Shown one piece after another: positions 16,530-24,982 of a stretch of DNA of 64,000 nt. Below the pieces are notes generated by a model. That model was not told the DNA's origin, searched no databases, and saw nothing but the letters and a program-made list of their open reading frames with translations. Source of the DNA: Sphingomonas sp. 1F27F7B (lineage in GTDB: Bacteria > Pseudomonadota > Alphaproteobacteria > Sphingomonadales > Sphingomonadaceae). The DNA is taken from positions 1 to 64,000 of the forward strand of contig NZ_SCMK01000015.1 of the NCBI RefSeq assembly GCF_005503355.1. Reading direction: 5' to 3'. Position 1 is the first letter of the stretch. Every line of letters starts with the position of its first letter. A program made the position numbers and the translations under genes.

Positions 16530-17741
16530 ATGATGCGACGAGCGCTTTTGTGCGCCACGGGGCTGCTCGCCGCCGGCGCGGCGCAGGCCCAGGAAGTGAA
16601 GCTCACGCCCAGCGCCGAAATGCGGCTGCGCTACGAGCATGTCGACCAGGACGGGCTGCCCCGCGATGCCAATGCAGTGACGCTGCGCGTCCGCCCCGGC
16701 CTGGCCGCCAGCTGGAAGGGCTGGTCGGCGCTGGTGGAGGCGGAGGGCGTGGTCGCGCTGGCGGACGGCTATAATGACGGCACCAACGGCAGGACGCGCT
16801 ATCCGCTGGTCGTCGATCCCGAGAATATCGAGCTCAACCGCGCGCAGCTGCGCTATGCCGGCAAGGACGGGCTGGCCGTCACCGCCGGGCGGCAGCGGCT
16901 CAATTTCGCGGACGATCGCTTCGTCGGCAACGCGCCCTGGCGCCAGAGCGAGCAGACCTTCGATGCAGTGCGCCTCCAATATGGCAAGGCGCTCGGGCCG
17001 AGCCTCGACCTCGCCTATGGCTGGGACGTACGCACCGTCAACGGTCGCAACGGCACCGGCGCCCGGCCGGCATCGATCGGCGGCGACAATGTCTTCGCGG
17101 TCCTCGGCTATGGCACCAGGGCGGGCACGCTCAGCGGCTTCGCCTATCTGGTCGACCAGGACGATGCGGCGCTGCAGGGCTTCCGCCTGTCGAGCCAGAC
17201 CTGGGGCCTGCGCTTCGCCGGCCGGCAGGCGCTCGCGAAGCATGTGTCGCTCGGCTATGTCGCCAGCTGGGCGCGGCAGAGCGATTGGCGCCGCAACCCC
17301 AATCGCTATGCCGCCGATTATTGGCTGGGCGAGCTGAACCTGAGCGCCAAGGCTCTGAGCCTGACCACGGGCTATGAAGTGCTGGGCGCCGGCACGGGCG
17401 TGGCGCTGACCAGCGTGCAGACGCCGCTGGCGTCCTATTTCAAGTTCAACGGCTGGGCCGGCAAGTTCGGCACCACGCCGCCGGGTGGACTGCGCGATCT
17501 CTATGCGACGCTGGGCTATGGCTGGAAGCAGGTGGGCCCGCTCGACGCGATCAACCTGGGCGCCACCTGGCACCGTTTCGGGAGCGATCGGCTGGGCCAG
17601 CATTATGGCGACGAACTCGACCTGGTCGTCGGCGTGAAGCGTGGCCATTACGCGCTTTCGGCCCGTTATGCGCACTATCGCGCGGACCGGTTCGCCACGG
17701 ATACCGACAAGTTCTGGCTGCAGCTGGACTGGAGCTTGTAG
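16530..17741 (+). CDS. Alginate-export-type outer-membrane porin
   Basis: A 403-aa protein with a signal peptide (residues 1-21, ending GAAQAQ) and a repetitive amphipathic strand pattern through to the terminal aromatic motif KFWLQLDWSL, as in a beta-barrel. The AEMRLRYEHVDQDGLPRDANAVTLRVRPG start and GRQRLNFADDRFVGN block resemble the alginate-export porin family (PF13372). The substrate is not clear; no alginate genes are near. The ATG at 16530 is followed directly by a second ATG. Confidence 0.8.
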   Translation: MMRRALLCATGLLAAGAAQAQEVKLTPSAEMRLRYEHVDQDGLPRDANAVTLRVRPGLAASWKGWSALVEAEGVVALADGYNDGTNGRTRYPLVVDPENIELNRAQLRYAGKDGLAVTAGRQRLNFADDRFVGNAPWRQSEQTFDAVRLQYGKALGPSLDLAYGWDVRTVNGRNGTGARPASIGGDNVFAVLGYGTRAGTLSGFAYLVDQDDAALQGFRLSSQTWGLRFAGRQALAKHVSLGYVASWARQSDWRRNPNRYAADYWLGELNLSAKALSLTTGYEVLGAGTGVALTSVQTPLASYFKFNGWAGKFGTTPPGGLRDLYATLGYGWKQVGPLDAINLGATWHRFGSDRLGQHYGDELDLVVGVKRGHYALSARYAHYRADRFATDTDKFWLQLDWSL

Positions 17742-17780
17742 CGTTCATTCCATGCAATTCCCCTCCCTGGAAGGGAGTGG

Positions 17781-17925
17781 TTAGGTTGAGAACTCAAGCA
17801 AGTATCTGATTTTCCTCCGTCATCCCCGCCTCGTGCCGGGATCCCGCTTCTTCTTCCGTCGGCAAGCCAGCGGGGCCCCGGCTCAAGGCCGGGGGAAGAG
17901 GGAAGAATATGAGTCCTCAACCTAG
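17781..17925. mobile_element. 145-bp MITE-like element with TTAG/CTAG ends (copy C1)
   Basis: The left end reads TTAGGTTGAGAACTCAAGC and the right end on the other strand reads CTAGGTTGAGGACTCATA, an inverted repeat of about 15 matches in 17. The interior holds inverted GTCATCCCCGCC and GGGGCCCCGGCTC segments. It directly abuts copy C2 and shares the CTAG at 17922-17925. Confidence 0.65.
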
Positions 17926-18123
17926 GTTGGAGACTCATTCAGCGACCCCCCGTCATCCCCGCGCAGGCGGGGATCCAGGACCAAGCGCGGAGCCGGTGTG
18001 GAAGGCCCTGTCCTCTCCGGAGAGCATTCGCATGATAACATCGATATCCCGCATTACCCTGGATCCCCGCCTGCGCGGGGATGACGAAAGAGAATCGGAT
18101 ATTTGTTTGAGTTCTCAACCTAG
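17922..18123. mobile_element. 202-bp MITE-like element with CTAGG ends (copy C2)
   Basis: Ends are CTAGGTTGGAGACTCATTC on the left and, on the other strand, CTAGGTTGAGAACTCAAAC on the right. The interior has the same two hairpin arms and core as copies B and D (AGCGCGGAGCC, TCCTCTCCGGA, GATATCCCGCATTACC). It lies in the porin/halogenase intergenic space and has no reading frame. Confidence 0.7.
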
Positions 18124-18173
18124 GGGGATGCGCGCGTTGCGGCTTGGAAGCGGCCAGGGATAAGAGCAAACGG

Positions 18174-18324
18174 GGTTCACGCGGAGGCGCGGAGACGCGG
18201 AGGATGTCTCGCCTTGCGCGAGCGGCAGCCTCCATCGCGACGGTTCCGCTTTCCTGGCGCCAAGGCCGTGCGACAGGCTGCCCGCGCACCAGAATCTCCG
18301 CGCCTCCGCGCCTCCGCGTGAACC
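18174..18324. repeat. Inverted repeat of GGTTCACGCGGAGGCGC type
   Basis: GGTTCACGCGGAGGCGCGG at 18174-18192, extended to 18203 by further CGCGGAG units, is mirrored at 18296-18324 ending CCGCGTGAACC. About 90 bases of unrelated sequence lie between. Together with copies C1 and C2 this fills the 623-base gap between porin and halogenase 2, in which I see no gene. Confidence 0.75.
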
Positions 18325-18364
18325 AACTTCTTCTCTTCATTCCCCCGCCCGCAACCGGAAAGGA

Positions 18365-19888
18365 TCACCCATTGATCGCCCGGATCAGCGCGCGGTGGGT
18401 CGGCAGGTCCTCGGTCGCGCGTTCGGAGAAGGTGCGGATGCGCGCGAAGAGCTTCTCCGCCGCCTCGACATTGGGGAAGTCGCCGCGGCCGCCCGACAGG
18501 TCGGTGCGAAAGTCCATCCCGTAGAGAATGTACTGATAGTTGAAGAAGGCGAAGCTCTCCAGGTCGAGCAGGAAGTCGAACCGGCCCGGCGGCCGGTGGC
18601 GCCATTGGTGCAGCAGCTCCCGCAGCTCCGCCGGGATCGAAGCGGGATCGGCATTGTCGCGCCAGAAGGGCTCGCCGCGCCGGCTCAGGCAATAATGCAG
18701 CTTCAGGAAGTTGATGATCCGCTCGTAGCGCCCGACGATCAGCGCATTGAAGCGCCGAGCCGGGGCATCGATCGGCCCGTTGTGCGGGAACAGCTCGGCG
18801 ATCATGCCCACCGCCGCTTCGATCAGCACCACCCCGGTCGATTCCAGCGGCTCGAGAAAGCCGCCCGACAGCCCGACGGCGACGCAGTTCCTCACCCATT
18901 GCGCCTCGCGATAGCCGGGCTCGAACGGGATGATGCGCGCCTGATAGTCGTCATGCCCCACATAGGCGCGCAGCACCTGCGCCGCTTCGTCGTCGGACAT
19001 GTGGGTGGAGGAATAGACGGTGCCGATGCCGCGCGCGCCTTCCAGCCCGATGTCCCAGGTCCAGCCCGCCTGGTGCGCGGCAGCGATGGTGAAGCTCTCG
19101 ATCGGCGCGTCGGGATCGGCATAGGGGATCTTGCAGGCAAGCGCCCGGTCGGTGAACAGGATGTCGCGCACCGATTTGAAGCGGGTGCCCAGCGCGTTGC
19201 CGATCAGCTCGGCGCGGAAGCCGGAACAGTCGATATAGAGGTCGGCCTCCAGCGCGCCCTGCTCGCGGGTGACGATGCGGGCGATCGCGCCGTCCCCGCC
19301 CAGTTCGACGTCGGTCAGCAGCCCGGTTAGGTGGCGCACTCCCAGCTCCTCGGCGCGTTCGCGCAGGATGCGCGCGAGCCGGGCGGCGTCGAAATGATAG
19401 GCATAGTTGAGCGGGCCGGAGAATTCGCCCTCGCCCTGTTTCTTGGGCGCGCGGCGGCTTTCGGCGACTCGATTCTGGATCGTCACCGCTTCGGCAAAGG
19501 GCGGGCGGGTCGCTGCGTCCTGGAGCAGCCAATAGGGCACCAGGCTGGTGCCCTCGGTATAGAAGGGCGCCTCGAACGGATGGAGATAATGGTGGCGCGT
19601 GCCGTCGGGCAACGGCGCGTGCAGCCAGTCGTTGAAGCGGATGCCCTGCTTGAATGTGGCCGAAGTGGCGCGGATGAACTGGGTCTCGTCGATGCCGAGG
19701 AATTTCAGCGTCGAGCGGATGGTGGGGAAGGTGCCTTCGCCCACGCCGATGATGCCGAGCTCGGGGGATTCGAGCAGGGTGATCTCGATCTGGGCGTGAT
19801 CCGCCAGGTCGAGGAAGCGCGCGAGATAGGCGGCCGTAAGCCACCCCGCGGTGCCCCCGCCGACGATCAGGATACGCCTCTTGCCCAT
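18365..19888 (-). CDS. Flavin-dependent tryptophan-halogenase family protein (copy 2)
   Basis: A 507-aa second member of the tryptophan halogenase family. GGGTAGW at 10-16 binds flavin, Lys80 (SATFKQGI) is at the catalytic position, and SGGFLEPLEST is present. The signature WxWxIP is altered to WTWDIG at 276-281, lacking the proline. Overall it is clearly diverged from copy 1. It follows the GH43 gene on the same strand after 87 bases, so it is probably the second gene of that operon. The association with a glycosidase again points to a role in glycan or aryl-glycoside metabolism rather than tryptophan chlorination, but this is inference. Confidence 0.9.
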   Translation of the reverse strand: MGKRRILIVGGGTAGWLTAAYLARFLDLADHAQIEITLLESPELGIIGVGEGTFPTIRSTLKFLGIDETQFIRATSATFKQGIRFNDWLHAPLPDGTRHHYLHPFEAPFYTEGTSLVPYWLLQDAATRPPFAEAVTIQNRVAESRRAPKKQGEGEFSGPLNYAYHFDAARLARILRERAEELGVRHLTGLLTDVELGGDGAIARIVTREQGALEADLYIDCSGFRAELIGNALGTRFKSVRDILFTDRALACKIPYADPDAPIESFTIAAAHQAGWTWDIGLEGARGIGTVYSSTHMSDDEAAQVLRAYVGHDDYQARIIPFEPGYREAQWVRNCVAVGLSGGFLEPLESTGVVLIEAAVGMIAELFPHNGPIDAPARRFNALIVGRYERIINFLKLHYCLSRRGEPFWRDNADPASIPAELRELLHQWRHRPPGRFDFLLDLESFAFFNYQYILYGMDFRTDLSGGRGDFPNVEAAEKLFARIRTFSERATEDLPTHRALIRAING

Positions 19889-19975
19889 GCGGGAAGGAGC
19901 TTAGCGCGGGGCTTCGCCACGGGCGAACGAAAACCGTCCCCTTCCCGGGGGAGGGAGGGGAGCAAGGGCGGGCTG

Positions 19976-21595
19976 CTATAACGCCCGGAACCGGAAATCC
20001 CGGAACTTCGCTTCTCCCGCGCCGGCCGAGTACAGCCCCGGCCGCAGCATCAGGAAGCCGCCGCGCACATTGTGATGGTAACCGGACACTTCCATCCCCC
20101 GATCGAAGCGCTTCCAGGTCTTCCCGCCATCGCCGGAGAGGTGGAAGGCGACGATGTGCTGCCGGTTGGACACCCGCATGCGCAGCCGCCGGCCATAGGG
20201 GTTGGCCGGCCGCCCGCGCTCCATGCCGTACTGGTGGGTGACGAAACGCTTCTCGTCGAAGCCCAGCCCGCAATAGAGCTTCTCGTCATAGAAGAGCACC
20301 AGCCCCGCCGTCCCGCCCGGCGCGATCTCGATGTCGCATTCGAATTCATAGCTCGTGTCGCCGGCGATCAGCAGCAGCGGCGACGAGTCCACCGGCGCCT
20401 TGCCCGAGGCCTGGAGCACCAGCGTGCCAGCTTCCGCATGCGCGCGTTCCGCTTCCGTCGGCGACGGCTTGAAGAAGTTCCACTTCCGCCCCAGCGCCAG
20501 CGGCCCCTTGAAGTCGTCCGACAGGGCCTGGCCGTGCGGCACCCGTGCGCCGCCCCCGGGCTTGCGGATCGGCTGGGACAGGTCGCCGCCGGTCATCCGG
20601 AACCAGCCGTCCGCCGTCCACTCGATCGGATCGAGCAGCGCCTGGCGCCCCAGCGTCCAATAGCCGTTCTCGAAGCCATGATAGACCGACCACCAGCTCC
20701 CGTCCGGCGCCTCGACCAGGCTGGCATGCCCGCGCGACCACCAGGCCTCGTCGTTCCTTGTGGTCCGGACGAGCGGGTTTGCGGGGCATTGCTCCCAGGG
20801 TCCGTGGATCGAGCGCGCGCGGGCCGCGATCACCATGTGCCCGGTCGGCGGGCCCGCCGTGCCGCCAACCGCGGTGATCATGTAGAACCAGCCCTTGTGG
20901 CGGTGGATCTTCGGCCCCTCGGGCGAGAAGCTCTCCACGTCCCATTCCTCGGGATAGTGCCAGGGGTCGTAGACATGCTCGACCTTGCCGATCGTGGACA
21001 GTCCGTCCTCCGAAAGTCGCACCCGGTCGCCGCCGGAGAGGAACAGCCAGCGCGAGCCGTCCTCGCCCACGGCGTGGCAGGGGTCGATATGGTTGTGCAG
21101 GCCCAGGTCGATCGGGTCGCTCCACGGCCCGTCGATATGATCGGCCCAGATCACGAAGATCGAATTGGGGCTGGCCTTCACCGGGATGTAGAGGAAGTAG
21201 CGCCCCTGGTGCTTCTCCAGGCTCACGGCCCAGACCGCGCCGATGTTCCGGGCGAGCGCGGCCTTGCGCGGCTGCCAGTTCACCAGGTCGCGGCTGTGCC
21301 AGATGGTGAGGCCGGGATAGGAATCGAAGCTTGAGAAAGTCATGTAATAGTCCGCGCCGTCCTTCAGGATGGCGGGATCGGGATGGTCGCCGGCGAGCAG
21401 CGGGTTCAGGAAGCGCCCGTCGCCCAGGTCGCAGATGCGCTGGTTGTCGAAGCCGGGCTTCCAATCGGGGATCGAAGCGTCCGGAAGCGTCGCATCGGGA
21501 TGCGCCGGGGCCGCCCGCGCCTCGCCCGGCCGCAGCAGCGCCGCCGCGCCTCCGGCCAATGCCACGCCAAATGCCCCGCGCCGGCTGATGTCCAT
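19976..21595 (-). CDS. Exported GH43-family glycosidase
   Basis: A 539-aa enzyme. A twin-arginine-type signal (SRRGAFGVALAGGAAALL) starts it. The GH43 five-bladed propeller follows: catalytic base Asp73 in GDHPDPAIL, Asp171 in HIDPCHAV and the acid Glu226 in SFSPEGPKIH. The C-terminal part from about 345 resembles the concanavalin-like second domain of GH43 beta-xylosidases and arabinofuranosidases (DDFKGPLALGRKWNFF onwards). Expected activity is beta-xylosidase or alpha-L-arabinofuranosidase in the periplasm. The palindrome at 21622-21637 directly upstream may control it and halogenase 2. Confidence 0.92.
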   Translation of the reverse strand: MDISRRGAFGVALAGGAAALLRPGEARAAPAHPDATLPDASIPDWKPGFDNQRICDLGDGRFLNPLLAGDHPDPAILKDGADYYMTFSSFDSYPGLTIWHSRDLVNWQPRKAALARNIGAVWAVSLEKHQGRYFLYIPVKASPNSIFVIWADHIDGPWSDPIDLGLHNHIDPCHAVGEDGSRWLFLSGGDRVRLSEDGLSTIGKVEHVYDPWHYPEEWDVESFSPEGPKIHRHKGWFYMITAVGGTAGPPTGHMVIAARARSIHGPWEQCPANPLVRTTRNDEAWWSRGHASLVEAPDGSWWSVYHGFENGYWTLGRQALLDPIEWTADGWFRMTGGDLSQPIRKPGGGARVPHGQALSDDFKGPLALGRKWNFFKPSPTEAERAHAEAGTLVLQASGKAPVDSSPLLLIAGDTSYEFECDIEIAPGGTAGLVLFYDEKLYCGLGFDEKRFVTHQYGMERGRPANPYGRRLRMRVSNRQHIVAFHLSGDGGKTWKRFDRGMEVSGYHHNVRGGFLMLRPGLYSAGAGEAKFRDFRFRAL

Positions 21596-21621
21596 GCAGT
21601 TCCTCTCCTCTGTTGGAACTT

Positions 21622-21637
21622 ATGACACCGATGTCAT
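21622..21637. promoter_or_regulatory. Palindromic operator candidate upstream of GH43 gene
   Basis: ATGACA-CCGA-TGTCAT is a perfect 6-bp inverted repeat, 26 bases upstream of the GH43 ATG. TGACA-n-TGTCA palindromes with a central CG are typical of LacI-family sugar regulators; the regulator is not in this window. Confidence 0.55.
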
Positions 21638-21779
21638 CCGGAAGGAAGGGTCTTCGATCGCGCAACCTTTGCGCGGGATGGTGACTGTTGTGTCCACTTC
21701 GGCGGGAAGTCGAATATTTCCTATTATTGTTGGAAATGCCGTGCCTACAAACGATGCACGTTTGAGGGGGCGGACGCGG

Positions 21780-23414
21780 ATGCGGCAAACCACGCTATCG
21801 GTGGCATTGGAAGTGAAGCCGGAGAGCTTCGACCATCTGTCGGGCCTGCTCGACGCGCTGCGCGACCGCCGCAGCCAGAACCCGTCGGGGGGCACGGGCC
21901 CCTATGCCGATTTCCTGACGACGGTGCCGGCCGTGCACTTCCTGTCGCTCAGCGTGTTCCCGGGCTTCGACTATGATCCGCTCTTCGTGATCGAGGCGAA
22001 TTTCGACGGTGCGCCCGGGCCCTTCTGGGCGCAGCTGGAAGCCGCGATCGGGCCGGACCTGCGGAGCTTCCTGCGCTGCTGCAAGCGCCCGCTCGATCAT
22101 ACCGGCCCGCTGTTCGACGCAGTGACGGCGCCGGATGGCCGCGCCCCGATCGCCCCCTATCTGGAGGCGCGGACGCTCACGCCCACCGTGTTCCATCACG
22201 GCAATCGCGGCATGACGCGCGACCGCATTCTGGCAGAGGGCAAGCTGTTCCTCGCCACCCGCGCCGAGCTGGCATACAGCAACGATGGCGGGCCGAGCCC
22301 CTATCGCAAGCTCACGCCCGTGGAGATTCATGCCCGGCTGCGCGCCGCGCTGCTCCCGCAATTCGGCTGGCTCGGCCAGAAGGCGCCCGCGCGCATTCCG
22401 CTGGCGCAGAGCATCGGCGACTATGCCCGGCTCGCCCTGTTCGCGCTGGCGCTGGTGTTCGCGCTGTCCATCCCCGGGCTGATCCTGAAGAGCCAGCTCG
22501 CCTGGCAGCATTATGTGCTGCTCTGCCTGGCGCTGTTCGCGCTGTTCACCGGCCTGCTCTACCGGATGGGCAAGGCGCTGCCCGGCACGGCGACGCCGAC
22601 CCGGTTCAGCTTTCTCGGCTTCTTCCTCAAGAAGCTGCTGGTGCCGGTGGCGGTTGCGGCGGCGGCCTATGTCGCGGTCGCGGCCCTGCTCGCCGCGCCC
22701 TTCTGGTCGGCGCTCGCGCACAAGCCGTTCTGGGCGGCGTGGAAGGATATGGCGATCTGGGCCGGGTGGAGCGCGGGCAGCGTCGCGGTGGTGGTGGCGG
22801 GCGTGCTGGTCTGGCTGCGCTGGCTCGAGCGGCGCGACGCCTCGCAGGACGCGCCGCCGGTCGATCCCTGGATGCTGCGCGAGATGGCGCGGCGTGAGGA
22901 CTGGATTCCGCAGAACCACATGGGCTCGGTGGTGCTGATCAAGCCGGGCGTGCTGCGCACCGTGATCATCCGCATGGGGCATCGCGGCCTTCATTTGCTG
23001 CTGCGCGTGCTGCCCAAGACGCGCCAGGGCTATCTGGGCTCGATGCGGACGATCCATTTCGCGCACTGGGCGCGGGTGAACAACAACAGCCGGCTGATGT
23101 TCTTCTCGAACTTCGACCAGACCTGGGAAAGCTATCTCGACGATTTCATCGAGAAGGCGCATGCCGGCCTCACTTTGGCCTGGAGCTGCGGGGTGGGCTT
23201 CCCGCCGACGCGCTTCCTGGTGAAGGACGGCGCCAGCCATGGCCGCCAGTTCAAGGAATGGGCGCGCCATTCGATGGCGGTCAGCCGCTTCTGGTATTCG
23301 GCCTACAAGGACCTCACCGCGGAGCAGGTGGAGCGGAACTACCGCATCGCCTGTGGCCTGAGGAAGAAGCAGCTCAGCGAGAAGGAGGCCGCGGCGTGGA
23401 TCAACGACCTGTGA
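21780..23414 (+). CDS. Four-helix membrane protein of peroxidase/P450 operon, with duplicated soluble domain
   Basis: A 544-aa protein, not assigned to a named family. Residues 1-200 are soluble, residues about 215-350 contain four hydrophobic helices (near 215-236, 243-262, 284-308, 328-348), and 360-544 are soluble. An internal duplication is visible: AVHFLSLSVF...LFVIEANFDGAPGPFWAQL (51-86) and RTIHFAHWARV...LMFFSNFDQTWESYLDDF (423-456) share HF, a hydrophobic strand, NFD and an aromatic-plus-acidic helix. The pattern recalls ferredoxin-like dimeric alpha-beta barrels, the fold of DyP peroxidases. The ATG at 21780 is used; the longer open frame overlaps the divergent GH43 gene. The DyP gene starts inside its last codons. 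Confidence 0.75.
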   Translation: MRQTTLSVALEVKPESFDHLSGLLDALRDRRSQNPSGGTGPYADFLTTVPAVHFLSLSVFPGFDYDPLFVIEANFDGAPGPFWAQLEAAIGPDLRSFLRCCKRPLDHTGPLFDAVTAPDGRAPIAPYLEARTLTPTVFHHGNRGMTRDRILAEGKLFLATRAELAYSNDGGPSPYRKLTPVEIHARLRAALLPQFGWLGQKAPARIPLAQSIGDYARLALFALALVFALSIPGLILKSQLAWQHYVLLCLALFALFTGLLYRMGKALPGTATPTRFSFLGFFLKKLLVPVAVAAAAYVAVAALLAAPFWSALAHKPFWAAWKDMAIWAGWSAGSVAVVVAGVLVWLRWLERRDASQDAPPVDPWMLREMARREDWIPQNHMGSVVLIKPGVLRTVIIRMGHRGLHLLLRVLPKTRQGYLGSMRTIHFAHWARVNNNSRLMFFSNFDQTWESYLDDFIEKAHAGLTLAWSCGVGFPPTRFLVKDGASHGRQFKEWARHSMAVSRFWYSAYKDLTAEQVERNYRIACGLRKKQLSEKEAAAWINDL

Positions 23415-24982
23415 GCGAGGGCGGCGGCACGCGGAGCTGGCACCTCGCCGCGCCGGACAATGCGCAGACCCAAGGACTGGTGGTGAGCGGCTTCGCGGCG
23501 CTGCCCACCGGCCGCGCGCTGTTCCTCGAACTGGGCTGGAAAGGCGTGAAGAAGCAGGGCGGCGGCGCCTGGCTGGAGGCGTTGCGCAAGGTGGCGCGGG
23601 TGACCGACGCCGAGAAGCCCGATCCGCGGGCGGCGGCGATGGGCTTCACCTGGTCGGGGCTGCGGAAGATGGGGCTGGGCGCCAATGCGCTCGCCTCGTT
23701 CGATCGCCCGTTCAAGGAAGGCATGTTCCAGGAGGATCGGCTGCGCCGGCTGGGTGATCGGCGCGGCGACGATTGGCAGGGGACGGTGATCCCCGGCGGG
23801 CCGAAATGGAGCGGCAACACCCCGCTCGACGCCGCCGCGGCGGACGACGAGGCGCGCGCCTTCGACGATCGGCCGGAGAATCCCGAGCAGCGAGTGAAGA
23901 CGCCGCTGACCGTCCATGCGCTGCTGCTGCTCTATTGCGAGCATGACGAGGCGGCCGAGGCCTGGTGCGAAGAGGTGAGCAGGGCGCTCGAACCCTTTGA
24001 AGTGAAGGTTGCCCATCGCCTGCCGCTCGACCTGCGGCTCGATCCGCAGGGCATCGCCCGCGAGCATTTCGGCTTCGCCGACGGCATCTCGCAGCCGATC
24101 CCGTTCGAGCCTGGCAGCGTCGTCTATCGCGACGGCGGCGACGTGCCCAAGGATTACTGGAACGGCGTGCCGCTGGGCGAGGTGCTGATGGGGCATCTCA
24201 ACGGGCATAACGAGATCGCACAGGGGCCGGTGGTTGCGGACGGGGCCGGCGACACTGCCGGGCTGCCCCCGCATCCCAAGGGCGTGGGCTTCCGCGATCT
24301 GGGGCGGAACGGCAGCTACATGGTGGTGCGCGAGCTCAAGCAGGACGTCTATGCGTTCTGGGAATCGATGCGCGCCGCCGCCCGGCACATTCGCGAGCGC
24401 GATCCCGAGGGCTCGGCGCATGTCACCACCACCTGGCTCGCCGAGCGCGTGGTGGGGCGCGACACCCATGGCAATCTCCTGTGCCCGATGGGCGGGACGA
24501 TCCCGGTGGCGGACAATGATTTCGGCTTCTGGGACCGGGATCGCCACGGCATGGGCTGTCCGCTGGGCAGCCATGTCCGCCGCGCCAATCCGCGTGACGG
24601 GCTGGCCCCGGTCGAGGCGGACAGGCAGACGCTGCTCGACGCGGCGAACAACCACCGTATCCTTCGCCGCGGCCGCAAATATGGCAAGACGATCAGCGTG
24701 CCGCCGACGCCCGACGATGTCGATCGCGGGCTGCTGTTCATCTGCCTCAACACCGATATCACGCGCCAGTTCGAGTTCGTCCAGCAGACCTGGGTGCTCA
24801 ACCCGAATTTCGCCACGCTCTATGACGAGACCGATCCGCTGATCGGGCCCAAGGGCACGATGACGATCCCCGAGGATCCGCTGCGGCGGATCATCGAAGT
24901 CGAGACCTTCGTGCAGATGGCGGGCGGCGAATATTTCTTCCTGCCGAGCATGCCGGCGCTCGACTATCTGGGCTCGCTGTGA
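23396..24982 (+). CDS. DyP-type haem peroxidase
   Basis: A 528-aa DyP-family peroxidase. The GXXDG motif is FGFADG at 225-230, with Asp229 the distal acid, and the proximal haem ligand is His393 in SHVRRANPRD. It is longer than bacterial A/B types (about 300-400 aa) and closer in size to the C/D group. No signal peptide or Tat motif is visible, so it is probably cytosolic or membrane-associated through its partner. I chose GTG at 23396 because GGAGG lies 7 bases upstream; it overlaps the membrane-protein gene by 19 bases. It would oxidise an organic substrate with hydrogen peroxide or an organic hydroperoxide. Confidence 0.9.
   Translation: MDQRPVSEGGGTRSWHLAAPDNAQTQGLVVSGFAALPTGRALFLELGWKGVKKQGGGAWLEALRKVARVTDAEKPDPRAAAMGFTWSGLRKMGLGANALASFDRPFKEGMFQEDRLRRLGDRRGDDWQGTVIPGGPKWSGNTPLDAAAADDEARAFDDRPENPEQRVKTPLTVHALLLLYCEHDEAAEAWCEEVSRALEPFEVKVAHRLPLDLRLDPQGIAREHFGFADGISQPIPFEPGSVVYRDGGDVPKDYWNGVPLGEVLMGHLNGHNEIAQGPVVADGAGDTAGLPPHPKGVGFRDLGRNGSYMVVRELKQDVYAFWESMRAAARHIRERDPEGSAHVTTTWLAERVVGRDTHGNLLCPMGGTIPVADNDFGFWDRDRHGMGCPLGSHVRRANPRDGLAPVEADRQTLLDAANNHRILRRGRKYGKTISVPPTPDDVDRGLLFICLNTDITRQFEFVQQTWVLNPNFATLYDETDPLIGPKGTMTIPEDPLRRIIEVETFVQMAGGEYFFLPSMPALDYLGSL

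Noticed and set aside
17781..18324. Riboswitch or structured RNA
   Set aside because: The strong hairpins are explained by dispersed inverted repeats and mobile-like elements that recur at 11017, 13843 and 54013; they do not precede a gene in a leader position.
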